Shown here: positions 27,932 to 36,015 of the stretch, in pieces | Position numbering within the stretch: position 1 is the stretch's first letter | Layout of the letters: each line of letters opens with the position of its first letter | From: Pelagibacteraceae bacterium | GTDB taxonomy: Bacteria; Pseudomonadota; Alphaproteobacteria; Pelagibacterales; Pelagibacteraceae | Length of the DNA stretch: 64,000 nt | Direction: 5' to 3' | Assembly: GCA_022763425.1 (NCBI GenBank) | Contig: JALEGD010000001.1 | Location: 696,572-760,571, forward strand | Program-made: the position numbers and the translations under genes | Notes under the pieces: generated by a model | Told to the model about the DNA's origin: nothing | Database searches by the model: none | The model's input: the letters and a program-made list of their open reading frames with translations, nothing else

Positions 27932-28804
27932 ATGTTTAAAGGATCTATAACAGCTTTAGTTACCCCATTTAAAGGTGAAAATTTGGACATAAATGCTTTT
28001 GAAAAGTTTATAGAGTTCCAAATTTCCAATGGCACAAACGGTATTGTCCCTTGCGGTACAACTGGTGAGTCGCCAACTATAAATAATGATGAGCACAAAA
28101 AATTAATTGAAACTGCTGTCAAAACCTCAAATGGAAGAATACCTGTAATCGCAGGCACAGGTTCAAATTCTACTGAAGAGGCTGTGGAGATGACGAAATT
28201 TGCTGAACAGGCAAAAGCTGATGCAGCACTTATAGTTACACCTTACTACAACAAACCTACACAAGAGGGTTTGTATCAACATTATAAAAAAATTAATGAT
28301 AGCTGTGGTATTCCAATAATTATTTATAATATTCCCGGAAGGTCTGTAGTTGATATGAGCGTTGATACAATGGCTCGGCTTTATGAGTTAAAAAATATTA
28401 TTGGTGTGAAAGATGCAACAGGTGATTTAAATAGAGTTTCTCAACAAAAAAATAAAATGGGTGATGATTTTATTATGCTTTCTGGAAACGATGAAAATAC
28501 ACTTGAATTTAATAAACTTGGCGGCGTCGGATGCATTTCTGTATCGGCAAATGTAGCTCCAAAAATGTGTTCAGATTTTCACAAATTATGTAATGCAGGT
28601 AATTTTGATGAAGCAAAAACTTTATTTGAAAAATTATTACCTATGCATGATGTAATGTTTATTGAAAGCAATCCTGTTCCAGCAAAATATAGCTTAAGTT
28701 TAATGGGAATGATGTCCGAAGATGTTAGATTACCTCTTGTGACTGCTGAAAATTCTTCGAAAGAAAAAATTAAAGCAGTTTTAAAAAAACTAGCTTTAAT
28801 TTAA
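27932..28804 (+). CDS. dapA: 4-hydroxy-tetrahydrodipicolinate synthase
   Basis: A 290-residue enzyme condensing pyruvate and aspartate semialdehyde on the way to lysine and meso-diaminopimelate. Start chosen at the ATG before [13 protein letters not shown]; an ATG five codons upstream would add residues unlike the family. The Schiff-base Lys is in [10 protein letters not shown] (about residue 161), the Tyr in [11 protein letters not shown] (about 133), and GTTGESPTI (about 44-52) and [11 protein letters not shown] match. Stop and smpB start overlap by one base (TAATG). Confidence 0.96.
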   Translation: MFKGSITALVTPFKGENLDINAFEKFIEFQISNGTNGIVPCGTTGESPTINNDEHKKLIETAVKTSNGRIPVIAGTGSNSTEEAVEMTKFAEQAKADAALIVTPYYNKPTQEGLYQHYKKINDSCGIPIIIYNIPGRSVVDMSVDTMARLYELKNIIGVKDATGDLNRVSQQKNKMGDDFIMLSGNDENTLEFNKLGGVGCISVSANVAPKMCSDFHKLCNAGNFDEAKTLFEKLLPMHDVMFIESNPVPAKYSLSLMGMMSEDVRLPLVTAENSSKEKIKAVLKKLALI

Positions 28805-29274
28805 TGATTAAAAAAAATGTATCTAGCAACGTCGTTGCTCAGAATCGTAAAGCAAGTTTTAATTATTTTTTTGAAGATACCTTAGAAGCAGGTATCGAAT
28901 TATTAGGCTCAGAAGTAAAGTCATTAAGAGCAGGCAAAGGAAGTATTGCTGACTCTTATGCTCTTGATAGTGAAGGTGAGGTTTATTTACATAATACATA
29001 TATACCCGAATACAAACAAAGCAGTTATAACAACCATGATCCGAGAAGATTGAGAAAACTTTTATTAAAAAAAAAAGAAATTAATAAAATAATTGGAAAA
29101 ATTAATAGAGATGGTTTTACAGTTGTTCCAACAAAAATATATTTTAATTCAAAAGGTATTGCAAAAGTTAACATTGCAATTGCAAAAGGTAAAAAATTGC
29201 ATGATAAAAGACAGACAAAAAAACAAAGAGATTGGAATAGAGAAAAATCAAGAGTTTTTCGTAAATCAAGTTAA
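28804..29274 (+). CDS. smpB: SsrA-binding protein
   Basis: A 156-residue SmpB, the tmRNA partner in rescue of stalled ribosomes. [32 protein letters not shown] (split blocks at residues 14-45), [18 protein letters not shown] and [11 protein letters not shown] are diagnostic, and the C-terminal tail is basic ([20 protein letters not shown]). The tmRNA gene is not in this window. The dapA-smpB order is common in Alphaproteobacteria. Confidence 0.96.
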   Translation: MIKKNVSSNVVAQNRKASFNYFFEDTLEAGIELLGSEVKSLRAGKGSIADSYALDSEGEVYLHNTYIPEYKQSSYNNHDPRRLRKLLLKKKEINKIIGKINRDGFTVVPTKIYFNSKGIAKVNIAIAKGKKLHDKRQTKKQRDWNREKSRVFRKSS

Positions 29275-29768
29275 TGAAAATTTTAGCTTTTGGATCAAAC
29301 TTGCCTTTCAAAGAGAATTCTCCCAAAAGGAATATTGAGACAGCTTATGAAATGCTTCAAGAGTATAAAATTAAAATTTTAAAAAGGTCTCATCTCTATC
29401 AAACCGAAGCTTACCCAAACAAATCTGATCCGTTATTTTGCAATTCTGCAGTATCAATAGAAACAAGACTTCAGCCTAGAGAGTTGTTAAAAGTTATATT
29501 AGAGATTGAAAAAAAACTTGGAAGAGAGAGAAGCAAAAAAAATAGCCCAAGAACATTGGATATTGATATTATTTGTTATGACGATTTAATTATTGATGAA
29601 AAAAATTTAAAAATCCCACATCCTCATGTGCATCAAAGACCTTTTGTTTTTTTACCAATTAATGATTTGGATAATTTATGGATACATCCTGTTTATTTGA
29701 AAACTATTAAAGAAATTATTAAAGAATTTGATAACGAAGCGTTAAATTCAGTTAAAAAAATTATATAA
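29274..29768 (+). CDS. folK: 2-amino-4-hydroxy-6-hydroxymethyldihydropteridine pyrophosphokinase
   Basis: A 164-residue HPPK that pyrophosphorylates 6-hydroxymethyl-dihydropterin in folate synthesis. LAFGSNLPFKENSPKRNI at the N-terminus, the ATP/Mg motif GRERSKKNSPRTLDIDII (about residues 83-100), and HPHVHQRPFVFLPI (about 118-131) are conserved. No other folate gene is nearby. Its ATG overlaps the smpB stop by one base. In many relatives rpoZ follows before relA; it is missing here. Confidence 0.95.
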   Translation: MKILAFGSNLPFKENSPKRNIETAYEMLQEYKIKILKRSHLYQTEAYPNKSDPLFCNSAVSIETRLQPRELLKVILEIEKKLGRERSKKNSPRTLDIDIICYDDLIIDEKNLKIPHPHVHQRPFVFLPINDLDNLWIHPVYLKTIKEIIKEFDNEALNSVKKII

Positions 29769-29770
29769 AT

Positions 29771-29779
29771 TGATATAAT
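29771..29779 (+). promoter_or_regulatory. Predicted extended -10 promoter of the RelA/SpoT homologue gene
   Basis: TGATATAAT is a full extended -10 element (TG, one base, TATAAT). Its last base lies six bases before the ATG at 29786, so the transcript would start at or near the start codon. The -35 position is weak (GTTAAA), which extended -10 promoters tolerate. Same geometry as the hemC site. Confidence 0.5.
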
Positions 29780-29785
29780 TTTAAT

Positions 29786-31486
29786 ATGCCAGATGAAATG
29801 CAGTTAATAGAAAAGATAAAATCTTATAATCATTATGTTGATGAAAAGATGATTAAAAATGCTTATCAATATGCGGCGGAATTACACAAGACTCAGAAAA
29901 GACACTCTGGTGATCCGTATATAAGTCATCCTTTGGCAGTTGCTAATATTTTAGCAGAGTTAAAACTTGATGGCCCAACCATTACAACAGCCTTATTACA
30001 TGATACGATTGAAGATACAAAAGCAACATATGAAGAAGTAAAAACAAATTTTGGTGAAGAGATAGCCAATTTAGTTGAAGGTGTAACCAAAATTTCAAAA
30101 CTTGAAGTTGAGAAAAAAAACTTAACTGCAGGAGAAAATTTTAGAAAACTAATATTAGCAACTTCAAAAGATATTAGAGTCTTGCTAGTTAAACTTGCTG
30201 ACAGATTGCACAATATAAGAACAATAAATTCAATTGTAAAACAAGATAAAAGAGAGAGAATTGCAAGAGAAACAATGGAAATTTATGCGCCACTTGCGGA
30301 AAGAATGGGTATGCACAAAGTCAGAGATGAACTTGAGGATAGGTCGTTTGCTGTATTGAATGATGAGGCAAGATTATTAATTGTAAATAGAATAAAAGAA
30401 ATTTCACCAAGTCGAACAAAAATATTTAATGATGTTTTAAAAGAATTAGAAAATATTTTAAACGAAAATGGCATTGATGCAGAAGTAGTTGGTAGAGAAA
30501 AGACACCTTTTTCCATTTGGAGAAAAGTAAACGAAAAAAGAATTTCACTTGAACAAATTACTGATTTAATTGGTTTTAGGATTATTACGAAAAATATTTC
30601 TAATTGTTATAAATGTTTAGGAGTATTTCATAGTAAGTGGAGCGCTGTTCCAGGAAGATTTAAAGATTATATTTCTACGCCAAAGTCAAATAGGTACCAG
30701 TCAATTCACACAACTATTATTGGACCAAAAAAACAAAGAGTTGAAATTCAAATACGTACTCAACAAATGAATGATTATGCAGAAAGAGGTGTTGCCGCTC
30801 ATTGGCTTTATAAAAAAAATGAGAATATTGATAAAAAAAATAGTTACGAATATTCGTGGTTAAGTGATCTTGTTGAATTTTTAGAGTCGGGTGAAAACCC
30901 AGAGCATTATTACGAATATACAAAATTACAATTATATGCCGACCAAGTTTTCTGCTTTACGCCTAATGGCGCTGTTATAAGATTGCCTAAAAAAGCCACA
31001 CCCATAGACTTTGCGTATGCTGTTCATACTGATTTGGGAGATACTTGCACCGGCTGCAAAATAAATGGAAAACCTTCACCGTTGCAGACTCAATTAAGGA
31101 ATGGTGATTTGGTAGAAATATTAAGTTCTACAAAAAAATCTCCTTCTTACCATTGGTTGTCATACGCAAAAACTGGTAAAGCAAGAAGTTCAATAAGAAG
31201 GTACTGGCATGATAAGCTTCCTGTTCAAAATGAAAGTCGAATTCACAAGTCTAGTATTTGGGTATTATTGAGTCATAAGGCGGGAACTTTGGGTGAAATT
31301 TGTACTTTAATAGGAAAACATAAATGTAATATATTTAATGTTGAATTAGTGGATAAAAAAGAGGATTTTTTAAGTTTTATTTTTGATATCGAAATAAAAA
31401 ATTTAAAAGATTTTACAAATTTAATATCTGAATTAAAAGTCAGATCAATTAATTTCAAAATAATTAGACATAGAAAATCAAACTAA
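29786..31486 (+). CDS. RelA/SpoT homologue ((p)ppGpp synthetase/hydrolase), shortened
   Basis: A 566-residue RSH enzyme that makes and degrades (p)ppGpp in response to starvation. The HD hydrolase domain is intact (HSGDPYISHP near residue 40, LLHDTIEDT near 70). The synthetase domain follows (REKTPFSIWRKV, then RFKDYISTPKSNRYQSIHT near 300), and the TGS domain (DQVFCFTPNGAVIRLPKKATPIDFAYAVH, about 385-413, in split form). Family members are about 700-750 residues; here the sequence passes from the end of TGS (about 465) to a C-terminal ACT-like domain (about 485-560) with almost nothing between. The helical and zinc-finger/RIS domains that contact the ribosome therefore seem to be missing. 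pyrE begins at its stop. Confidence 0.92.
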   Translation: MPDEMQLIEKIKSYNHYVDEKMIKNAYQYAAELHKTQKRHSGDPYISHPLAVANILAELKLDGPTITTALLHDTIEDTKATYEEVKTNFGEEIANLVEGVTKISKLEVEKKNLTAGENFRKLILATSKDIRVLLVKLADRLHNIRTINSIVKQDKRERIARETMEIYAPLAERMGMHKVRDELEDRSFAVLNDEARLLIVNRIKEISPSRTKIFNDVLKELENILNENGIDAEVVGREKTPFSIWRKVNEKRISLEQITDLIGFRIITKNISNCYKCLGVFHSKWSAVPGRFKDYISTPKSNRYQSIHTTIIGPKKQRVEIQIRTQQMNDYAERGVAAHWLYKKNENIDKKNSYEYSWLSDLVEFLESGENPEHYYEYTKLQLYADQVFCFTPNGAVIRLPKKATPIDFAYAVHTDLGDTCTGCKINGKPSPLQTQLRNGDLVEILSSTKKSPSYHWLSYAKTGKARSSIRRYWHDKLPVQNESRIHKSSIWVLLSHKAGTLGEICTLIGKHKCNIFNVELVDKKEDFLSFIFDIEIKNLKDFTNLISELKVRSINFKIIRHRKSN

Positions 31487-32061
31487 TGTTAACAGAAGAT
31501 CAGACTATAGAGATTTTAAAAAAAACAAATTCATTATTAGAGGGTCATTTTATTTTATCCTCAGGTTTAAGAAGTGAAAAATATTTACAATGCGCTCAAT
31601 TAATGATGCACGCGGATTTAGCAGAAAAAATATGTCACTCATTAGCAGAAAAAATTAAAAATGAAAAAATTTCATTTGATATTATTGCATCACCAGCAAT
31701 AGGAGGCATACTTGTAGGGTATCAAGTTTCTAAATTTTTAAATGTACCAAATATATTTGTAGAAAGAGTGGATAATCTATTTAATTTAAGAAGAGGTTTT
31801 GAATGCAATGGTAAAAAAGTACTTATTTTAGAAGATGTTATTACCACGGGAAAATCAAGTTTGGAGTGCGCAAGTTGTTTAGAAAATCTAGGCGCAAATA
31901 TTGCTGGATATGCTTGTATAGTTGATCGTTCAGGCGGTAAATCAAATATTAATAAAATTATTTCACAGATAAGTTTTGATTTTCCAACTTATTCTGAAAA
32001 TAATTTACCTGATCACTTAAAAAATATTGAAGCTACCAAACCTGGCAGTAGAAAAATTTAA
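31486..32061 (+). CDS. pyrE: Orotate phosphoribosyltransferase
   Basis: A 191-residue enzyme attaching phosphoribose to orotate, the fifth step of UMP synthesis. The N-terminal GHFILSSGLRSEKYLQC block binds orotate, and the PRPP loop is VLILEDVITTGKSS (about residues 109-122), with the catalytic loop just before it. It starts at the stop of the RSH gene and is followed four bases later by pdxJ. The other pyrimidine genes seen are pyrB and pyrC at 6.4-8.6 kb. Confidence 0.95.
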   Translation: MLTEDQTIEILKKTNSLLEGHFILSSGLRSEKYLQCAQLMMHADLAEKICHSLAEKIKNEKISFDIIASPAIGGILVGYQVSKFLNVPNIFVERVDNLFNLRRGFECNGKKVLILEDVITTGKSSLECASCLENLGANIAGYACIVDRSGGKSNINKIISQISFDFPTYSENNLPDHLKNIEATKPGSRKI

Positions 32062-32065
32062 TAAA

Positions 32066-32788
32066 ATGAAAACGAGATTAGGTGTCAATATCGATCATGT
32101 AGCAACTTTGAGAAACGCAAGAGGTGAAGGCCACCCAGATATTGCAAAAGCAGCCAATGAAGTCATTAAAAATGGAGCAGACCTAATTACTATTCATGTC
32201 AGAGAAGATCAAAGACATATTAAAAAAAGTGATGCAATTTTTTTAAAAAAAAAAATTAAAAAACCAATCAATTTAGAAATGGCACCAACAATTGAAATGT
32301 TAAATTTTGCTTTAAAACTAAAGCCTAAATATGTTTGTATTGTTCCAGAAAAAAGAAAAGAGATTACTACAGAAGGCGGTTTAAATTTAAACCAAAGAAA
32401 TTTAAAAAAGATTATCAATAAACTTAAGAGCAAAGGTATCGAAGTATCATTGTTTATAAATCCAAAAACTAATGATGTAAAACGTTCATTCAACTTAGGA
32501 TCAAATGCCATTGAAATACACACAGGCTCTTTTGCGTCAGCTTTCAAAAATAGAAATAAAAATAAAATAAAAACAGAATTTGATAAAATTAAAAACTGTC
32601 AAGTTGCATGCAACAAAACAACCATGAAATTTAATGTTGGCCATGGCCTAACGTATGAATCAGCTACTTATTTAAAAAAATTAAATAATATAAACGAATT
32701 TAATATTGGGCATTTTATTGTTGGTGAAAGTTTATTTGTTGGTTTTTCAAAAGTAGTAAAAAAATTCAAGAGAATATTGAAAAACTAA
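32066..32788 (+). CDS. pdxJ: Pyridoxine 5'-phosphate synthase
   Basis: A 240-residue TIM-barrel enzyme making pyridoxine phosphate from deoxyxylulose phosphate and aminoacetone phosphate. The start is the ATG before KTRLGVNIDHVATLRNARG; an upstream ATG in the pyrE reading region would add 13 unrelated residues. DLITIHVREDQRHI, NLEMAPTIEM, PEKRKEITTEGGL and the C-terminal NIGHFIVGESLF are conserved. Its presence implies the deoxyxylulose phosphate-dependent B6 route. The stop overlaps the acpS ATG. Confidence 0.96.
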   Translation: MKTRLGVNIDHVATLRNARGEGHPDIAKAANEVIKNGADLITIHVREDQRHIKKSDAIFLKKKIKKPINLEMAPTIEMLNFALKLKPKYVCIVPEKRKEITTEGGLNLNQRNLKKIINKLKSKGIEVSLFINPKTNDVKRSFNLGSNAIEIHTGSFASAFKNRNKNKIKTEFDKIKNCQVACNKTTMKFNVGHGLTYESATYLKKLNNINEFNIGHFIVGESLFVGFSKVVKKFKRILKN

Positions 32789-33168
32789 TGTCCATACTTG
32801 GTTTGGGTACTGACATTGTAAATATAAAAAGAATAGAGAAAATTTTAAAAAAAAATAAAAAAAATTTTATTGATAAAATTCTTCATTCAAAAGAAAAAAA
32901 GGGAAAAAAAATTACCGCAGAATATTTATCTAAGAAATTTAGTGCTAAAGAAGCTTTTTCGAAAGCCCTAGGAACAGGTATTGGCAAAGTAATTCAATTT
33001 AATGAAATTATTATTATTAATAAATCAAATGGAAAACCCACTATTCAAATTGAAAAAAAAGCAGAAAAACGAGTCTTAAAAAAATTAAAAGTAAATAAAG
33101 CTAAATATTTTATATCTATCTCGGACGATTATCCTTTTGCTTTGGCTACAGTTATTATATCGAAATAG
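32788..33168 (+). CDS. acpS: Holo-[acyl-carrier-protein] synthase
   Basis: A 126-residue phosphopantetheinyl transferase that activates ACP. LGLGTDIVNIKRIEKIL holds the metal-binding Asp, and LSKKFSAKEAFSKALGTGIG (about residues 48-67) holds the Glu and Lys of the active site; the C-terminal FISISDDYPFALATVI strand fits. Position between pdxJ and lepB is the standard alphaproteobacterial order. Confidence 0.95.
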   Translation: MSILGLGTDIVNIKRIEKILKKNKKNFIDKILHSKEKKGKKITAEYLSKKFSAKEAFSKALGTGIGKVIQFNEIIIINKSNGKPTIQIEKKAEKRVLKKLKVNKAKYFISISDDYPFALATVIISK

Positions 33169-33174
33169 CTAATC

Positions 33175-33900
33175 ATGAAAAAAAAAATTATTGAAAACGC
33201 TAAAACTTTAATTATCGCACTTATTTTAGCAATAATAATTAGATCTCTTTTAATACAACCCTTTTTTATTCCATCATCTTCAATGGAAAATACATTGTTA
33301 ATTGGAGATCGTTTGTTTGTAACAAAATATTCTTATGGTTACAGCAGGCATTCATTTCCTTTTAGTTTAAAACTTTTACCAAAAAGAATTTTATATAGTG
33401 AGCCAGACAGAGGGGATGTAATAGTTTTTAAAACACCTGCAGACAATAGAACTGACTATATAAAAAGATTAATAGGCAAGCCTGGTGATGTAGTCCAGTT
33501 TATCAAAGGAGATCTTTATTTAAATCAAACTAAAGTTAAGAAAGAATTTATTAGAAAAGATACTGTTTTTTGTGGCCAGGAAAAAATAAATGTAAATATA
33601 TATAGAGAAAAAATTAATAAAAATAGCGAGTATGAAATTGCGTATTTTATTAATGATTCAATGACAGACACTGACACTTATAAAATACCAAAGGACCACT
33701 ATTTCTTTTTGGGCGATAATAGAGATTGCTCAAAAGATAGTAGATTTTTAATGAGTGTTGGTTACGTTAAAAAAGAAAATTTAGTCGGCAAGGCTAGATT
33801 CTTATTTTTTTCAAATGATGGAAGTATTGGAAATTTTTTTACATTTTGGAAATGGCATCAATCAATTCGTTTTGAAAGAATTTTAAAAAAAATAATTTAA
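33175..33900 (+). CDS. lepB: Signal peptidase I
   Basis: A 241-residue inner-membrane protease that removes signal peptides. One membrane anchor (about residues 9-28) precedes the catalytic Ser in IPSSSMENTLLIGD (about residue 38). The Lys general base is in RTDYIKRLIGKPGD (about residue 98), and GDNRDCSKDSR is the third conserved box. It belongs to the acpS-lepB-rnc-era-recO-parC run. Confidence 0.95.
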   Translation: MKKKIIENAKTLIIALILAIIIRSLLIQPFFIPSSSMENTLLIGDRLFVTKYSYGYSRHSFPFSLKLLPKRILYSEPDRGDVIVFKTPADNRTDYIKRLIGKPGDVVQFIKGDLYLNQTKVKKEFIRKDTVFCGQEKINVNIYREKINKNSEYEIAYFINDSMTDTDTYKIPKDHYFFLGDNRDCSKDSRFLMSVGYVKKENLVGKARFLFFSNDGSIGNFFTFWKWHQSIRFERILKKII

Positions 33901-34580
33901 TGAAAAAATCTGAAATTTCTCAAGTAGAAAAGATTTTAGAAATAAAATTTAATAATAAACATCTTATTGAACAAGCTTTTACGCATAAAAGTAAATCGGT
34001 TAATATTAATTATAATAACGAAAGACTAGAATTTTTAGGCGATAGAGTTCTTGGTCTTGTAATTGCAAGTTATTTAAATGATAATTATCCAAATGATTCA
34101 GAGGGTGTTCTTGATAAAAAACTTGCTTCATTAGTAAATAAAGAAACATGCTCCAAAGTCATTTCTTCTTTAAAAATTGATCAATTTTTAAGTTTAAGCA
34201 AAGCTCAAAAACAAAATAAAGCTGGTAATAAAAAAATTTTAGGAGATTTGTGCGAGTCAATTATTGGAGCTGTTTTTATGGATAAAGGATTTGAGCAAAC
34301 TAAAAAATTTATTTTAAAAATTTGGAGGGAAAACTTGAAAAATACAACCCAAGTAGTTATTGATCCCAAGACTAAGCTACAAGAATATTCTCTTAAACTT
34401 TATAAAAAACTACCTGTTTATAAGTATATATCTAATTCAGGCCCTTCTCATAAACCTAATTTCAAAGTTTCTGTTTCAATAGAACAATCCAAAAGTTTTT
34501 CTGGATCTGGAACATCTAAGAAAAATGCGGAGACTAGTGCCGCAAAAAAACTGATTGAACATCTAAATATCAAACAATGA
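33900..34580 (+). CDS. rnc: Ribonuclease III
   Basis: A 226-residue double-strand RNA endonuclease processing rRNA and mRNAs. The catalytic motif NNERLEFLGDRVLGLV (about residues 39-54) and the second acidic site DLCESIIGAVFMDKG (about 117-131) are intact. The C-terminal dsRNA-binding domain (DPKTKLQEYSLK to KKNAETSAAKKLIEHL) is complete. The stop overlaps the era ATG by four bases. Confidence 0.96.
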   Translation: MKKSEISQVEKILEIKFNNKHLIEQAFTHKSKSVNINYNNERLEFLGDRVLGLVIASYLNDNYPNDSEGVLDKKLASLVNKETCSKVISSLKIDQFLSLSKAQKQNKAGNKKILGDLCESIIGAVFMDKGFEQTKKFILKIWRENLKNTTQVVIDPKTKLQEYSLKLYKKLPVYKYISNSGPSHKPNFKVSVSIEQSKSFSGSGTSKKNAETSAAKKLIEHLNIKQ

Positions 34581-35386
34581 AGACATCTTATATTGCTTTA
34601 TCTGGTCCCACAAATTCAGGCAAATCTACCTTATTAAATTGTTTCGCTAATAAAAAAGTATCAATAGTTTCAAAAAAAATACAAACAACAAACTTCAATA
34701 TTGAGTTTTCTATTAATTATAAAAACACTCAAATGATTTTTATTGATACACCAGGTTTTTACAAAGATAACATTAATGATAATTACCTCAGAGATGCCAT
34801 GCAAGGATTGGAAAGGGCAGATATTGTAATTTTTATATTAGATATAAATAACAAATTTAGACACCTTGATAAAATAAAAAACAATTTAGATAAAATTAAA
34901 AATAAAATTTTAGTTTTTAATAAAATTGACAAAATAGATAATGAAGAAATATTAGAAAAAATTAAAACTATAGATTTTATTAATAAATTTGATGATATTT
35001 TTTACATATCTGCATTAAAAAAAAAGAATACTGAAAAAATACTCAATTTTATTGAAAAAAATACCTCAAAAGAGTCATTAAAATTTTCTAAAAGAATTTC
35101 AAAAGAAAAATTTTTTTCTGAGATTACAAGAGAGGCTTTATTGTTTTATATTCATAAAGAAATTCCATACAAATCCTTGATTGTTACAGATAGCATTAAG
35201 AAAGGAAGGTATTTTACAGTGAATCAAACTATAATCGTAAAAACCGATGCTCATAAAAAAATTGTATTAGGTAAAAATGGTCAAATGATAAAAAATATTG
35301 GTATTTATTCAAGATCACAACTTGAAAAAATTTTGAAAAAAAAAGTAAATCTTTTTTTAAAAGTTAAATTATCAAAGATTAAATAA
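34577..35386 (+). CDS. era: GTPase Era
   Basis: A 269-residue GTPase needed for 16S rRNA and 30S maturation. G1 is GPTNSGKST (residues 10-18), G3 is IDTPGFY (about 56-62) and G4 is NKID (about 114-117). The C-terminal KH domain has KIVLGKNGQMIKNIGIYSR (about residues 233-251). It is about 30 residues shorter than E. coli Era (301), mainly through tighter loops; both domains are present. Confidence 0.95.
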   Translation: MKTSYIALSGPTNSGKSTLLNCFANKKVSIVSKKIQTTNFNIEFSINYKNTQMIFIDTPGFYKDNINDNYLRDAMQGLERADIVIFILDINNKFRHLDKIKNNLDKIKNKILVFNKIDKIDNEEILEKIKTIDFINKFDDIFYISALKKKNTEKILNFIEKNTSKESLKFSKRISKEKFFSEITREALLFYIHKEIPYKSLIVTDSIKKGRYFTVNQTIIVKTDAHKKIVLGKNGQMIKNIGIYSRSQLEKILKKKVNLFLKVKLSKIK

Positions 35387-35388
35387 TA

Positions 35389-36015
35389 ATGAGATGGAGT
35401 GATATTGGTTATTTGCTATCAGTATCTGCAAATAAAGAAAATTCGTCATTGGCTAAAGTTTTTTCTAGAGAACATGGCTGTGTTACCGGTGTTGTTTATG
35501 GAAGTTCTTCTAAAAAGAAAAAACCAGATTTGCAAATAGGAAATAAAGTAAGAATAAATTATAATTCAAAAAATGAGGATGCATTAGGTTATTTTTCTTT
35601 TGAATTAATAGAAAATATATCCATAAAATATTTTAATGATTTTAATAAATTAAATTTATTAATTATTTCAATTGAAGTGATTTCAAAAATTATGCCAGAA
35701 AATCAAAAGCATATTATATGTTTTGATGAGTTTGATGAGTTTATTAAATCTTTAGATGGAGATAGTTTAAAATCATATTTGATTTGGGAATTTAATTTTT
35801 TAAAAAATATAGGTTATGGAATTGATACAAGCGAAGAGGGATTTGATCCGGTAATTAAAAATATTTTAAATGGTAATAGTCCAGACTTTACAATTGAAGA
35901 TCTAAAATCAATTTTTAATTTAAATAGTGAAACAATAACTAATAGATTAGTTGATGTAATTAATATATCTAACTTTAATAATAGATCAAAAATTCTTACT
36001 TATTTAAATGAATAA
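35389..36015 (+). CDS. recO: DNA repair protein RecO, short form
   Basis: A 208-residue RecO, which loads RecA through RecFOR and anneals strands. The N-terminal OB-fold is recognisable (SDIGYLLSVSANKENSSLAKVFSREHGCVTGVVYGSSSKKK in split blocks, residues 4-43). The helical C-terminal part follows. Usual length is 235-250; the Cys-containing insertion present in many alphaproteobacterial homologues (CAVTG...YVSPKTG region) seems missing. Gene order between era and parC supports the call more strongly than sequence alone. Confidence 0.85.
   Translation: MRWSDIGYLLSVSANKENSSLAKVFSREHGCVTGVVYGSSSKKKKPDLQIGNKVRINYNSKNEDALGYFSFELIENISIKYFNDFNKLNLLIISIEVISKIMPENQKHIICFDEFDEFIKSLDGDSLKSYLIWEFNFLKNIGYGIDTSEEGFDPVIKNILNGNSPDFTIEDLKSIFNLNSETITNRLVDVINISNFNNRSKILTYLNE

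Noticed and set aside
29093-29338. A plus-strand open frame spanning the smpB/folK junction
   Set aside because: It overlaps two well-supported genes in another frame and consists of out-of-frame SmpB and FolK codons.
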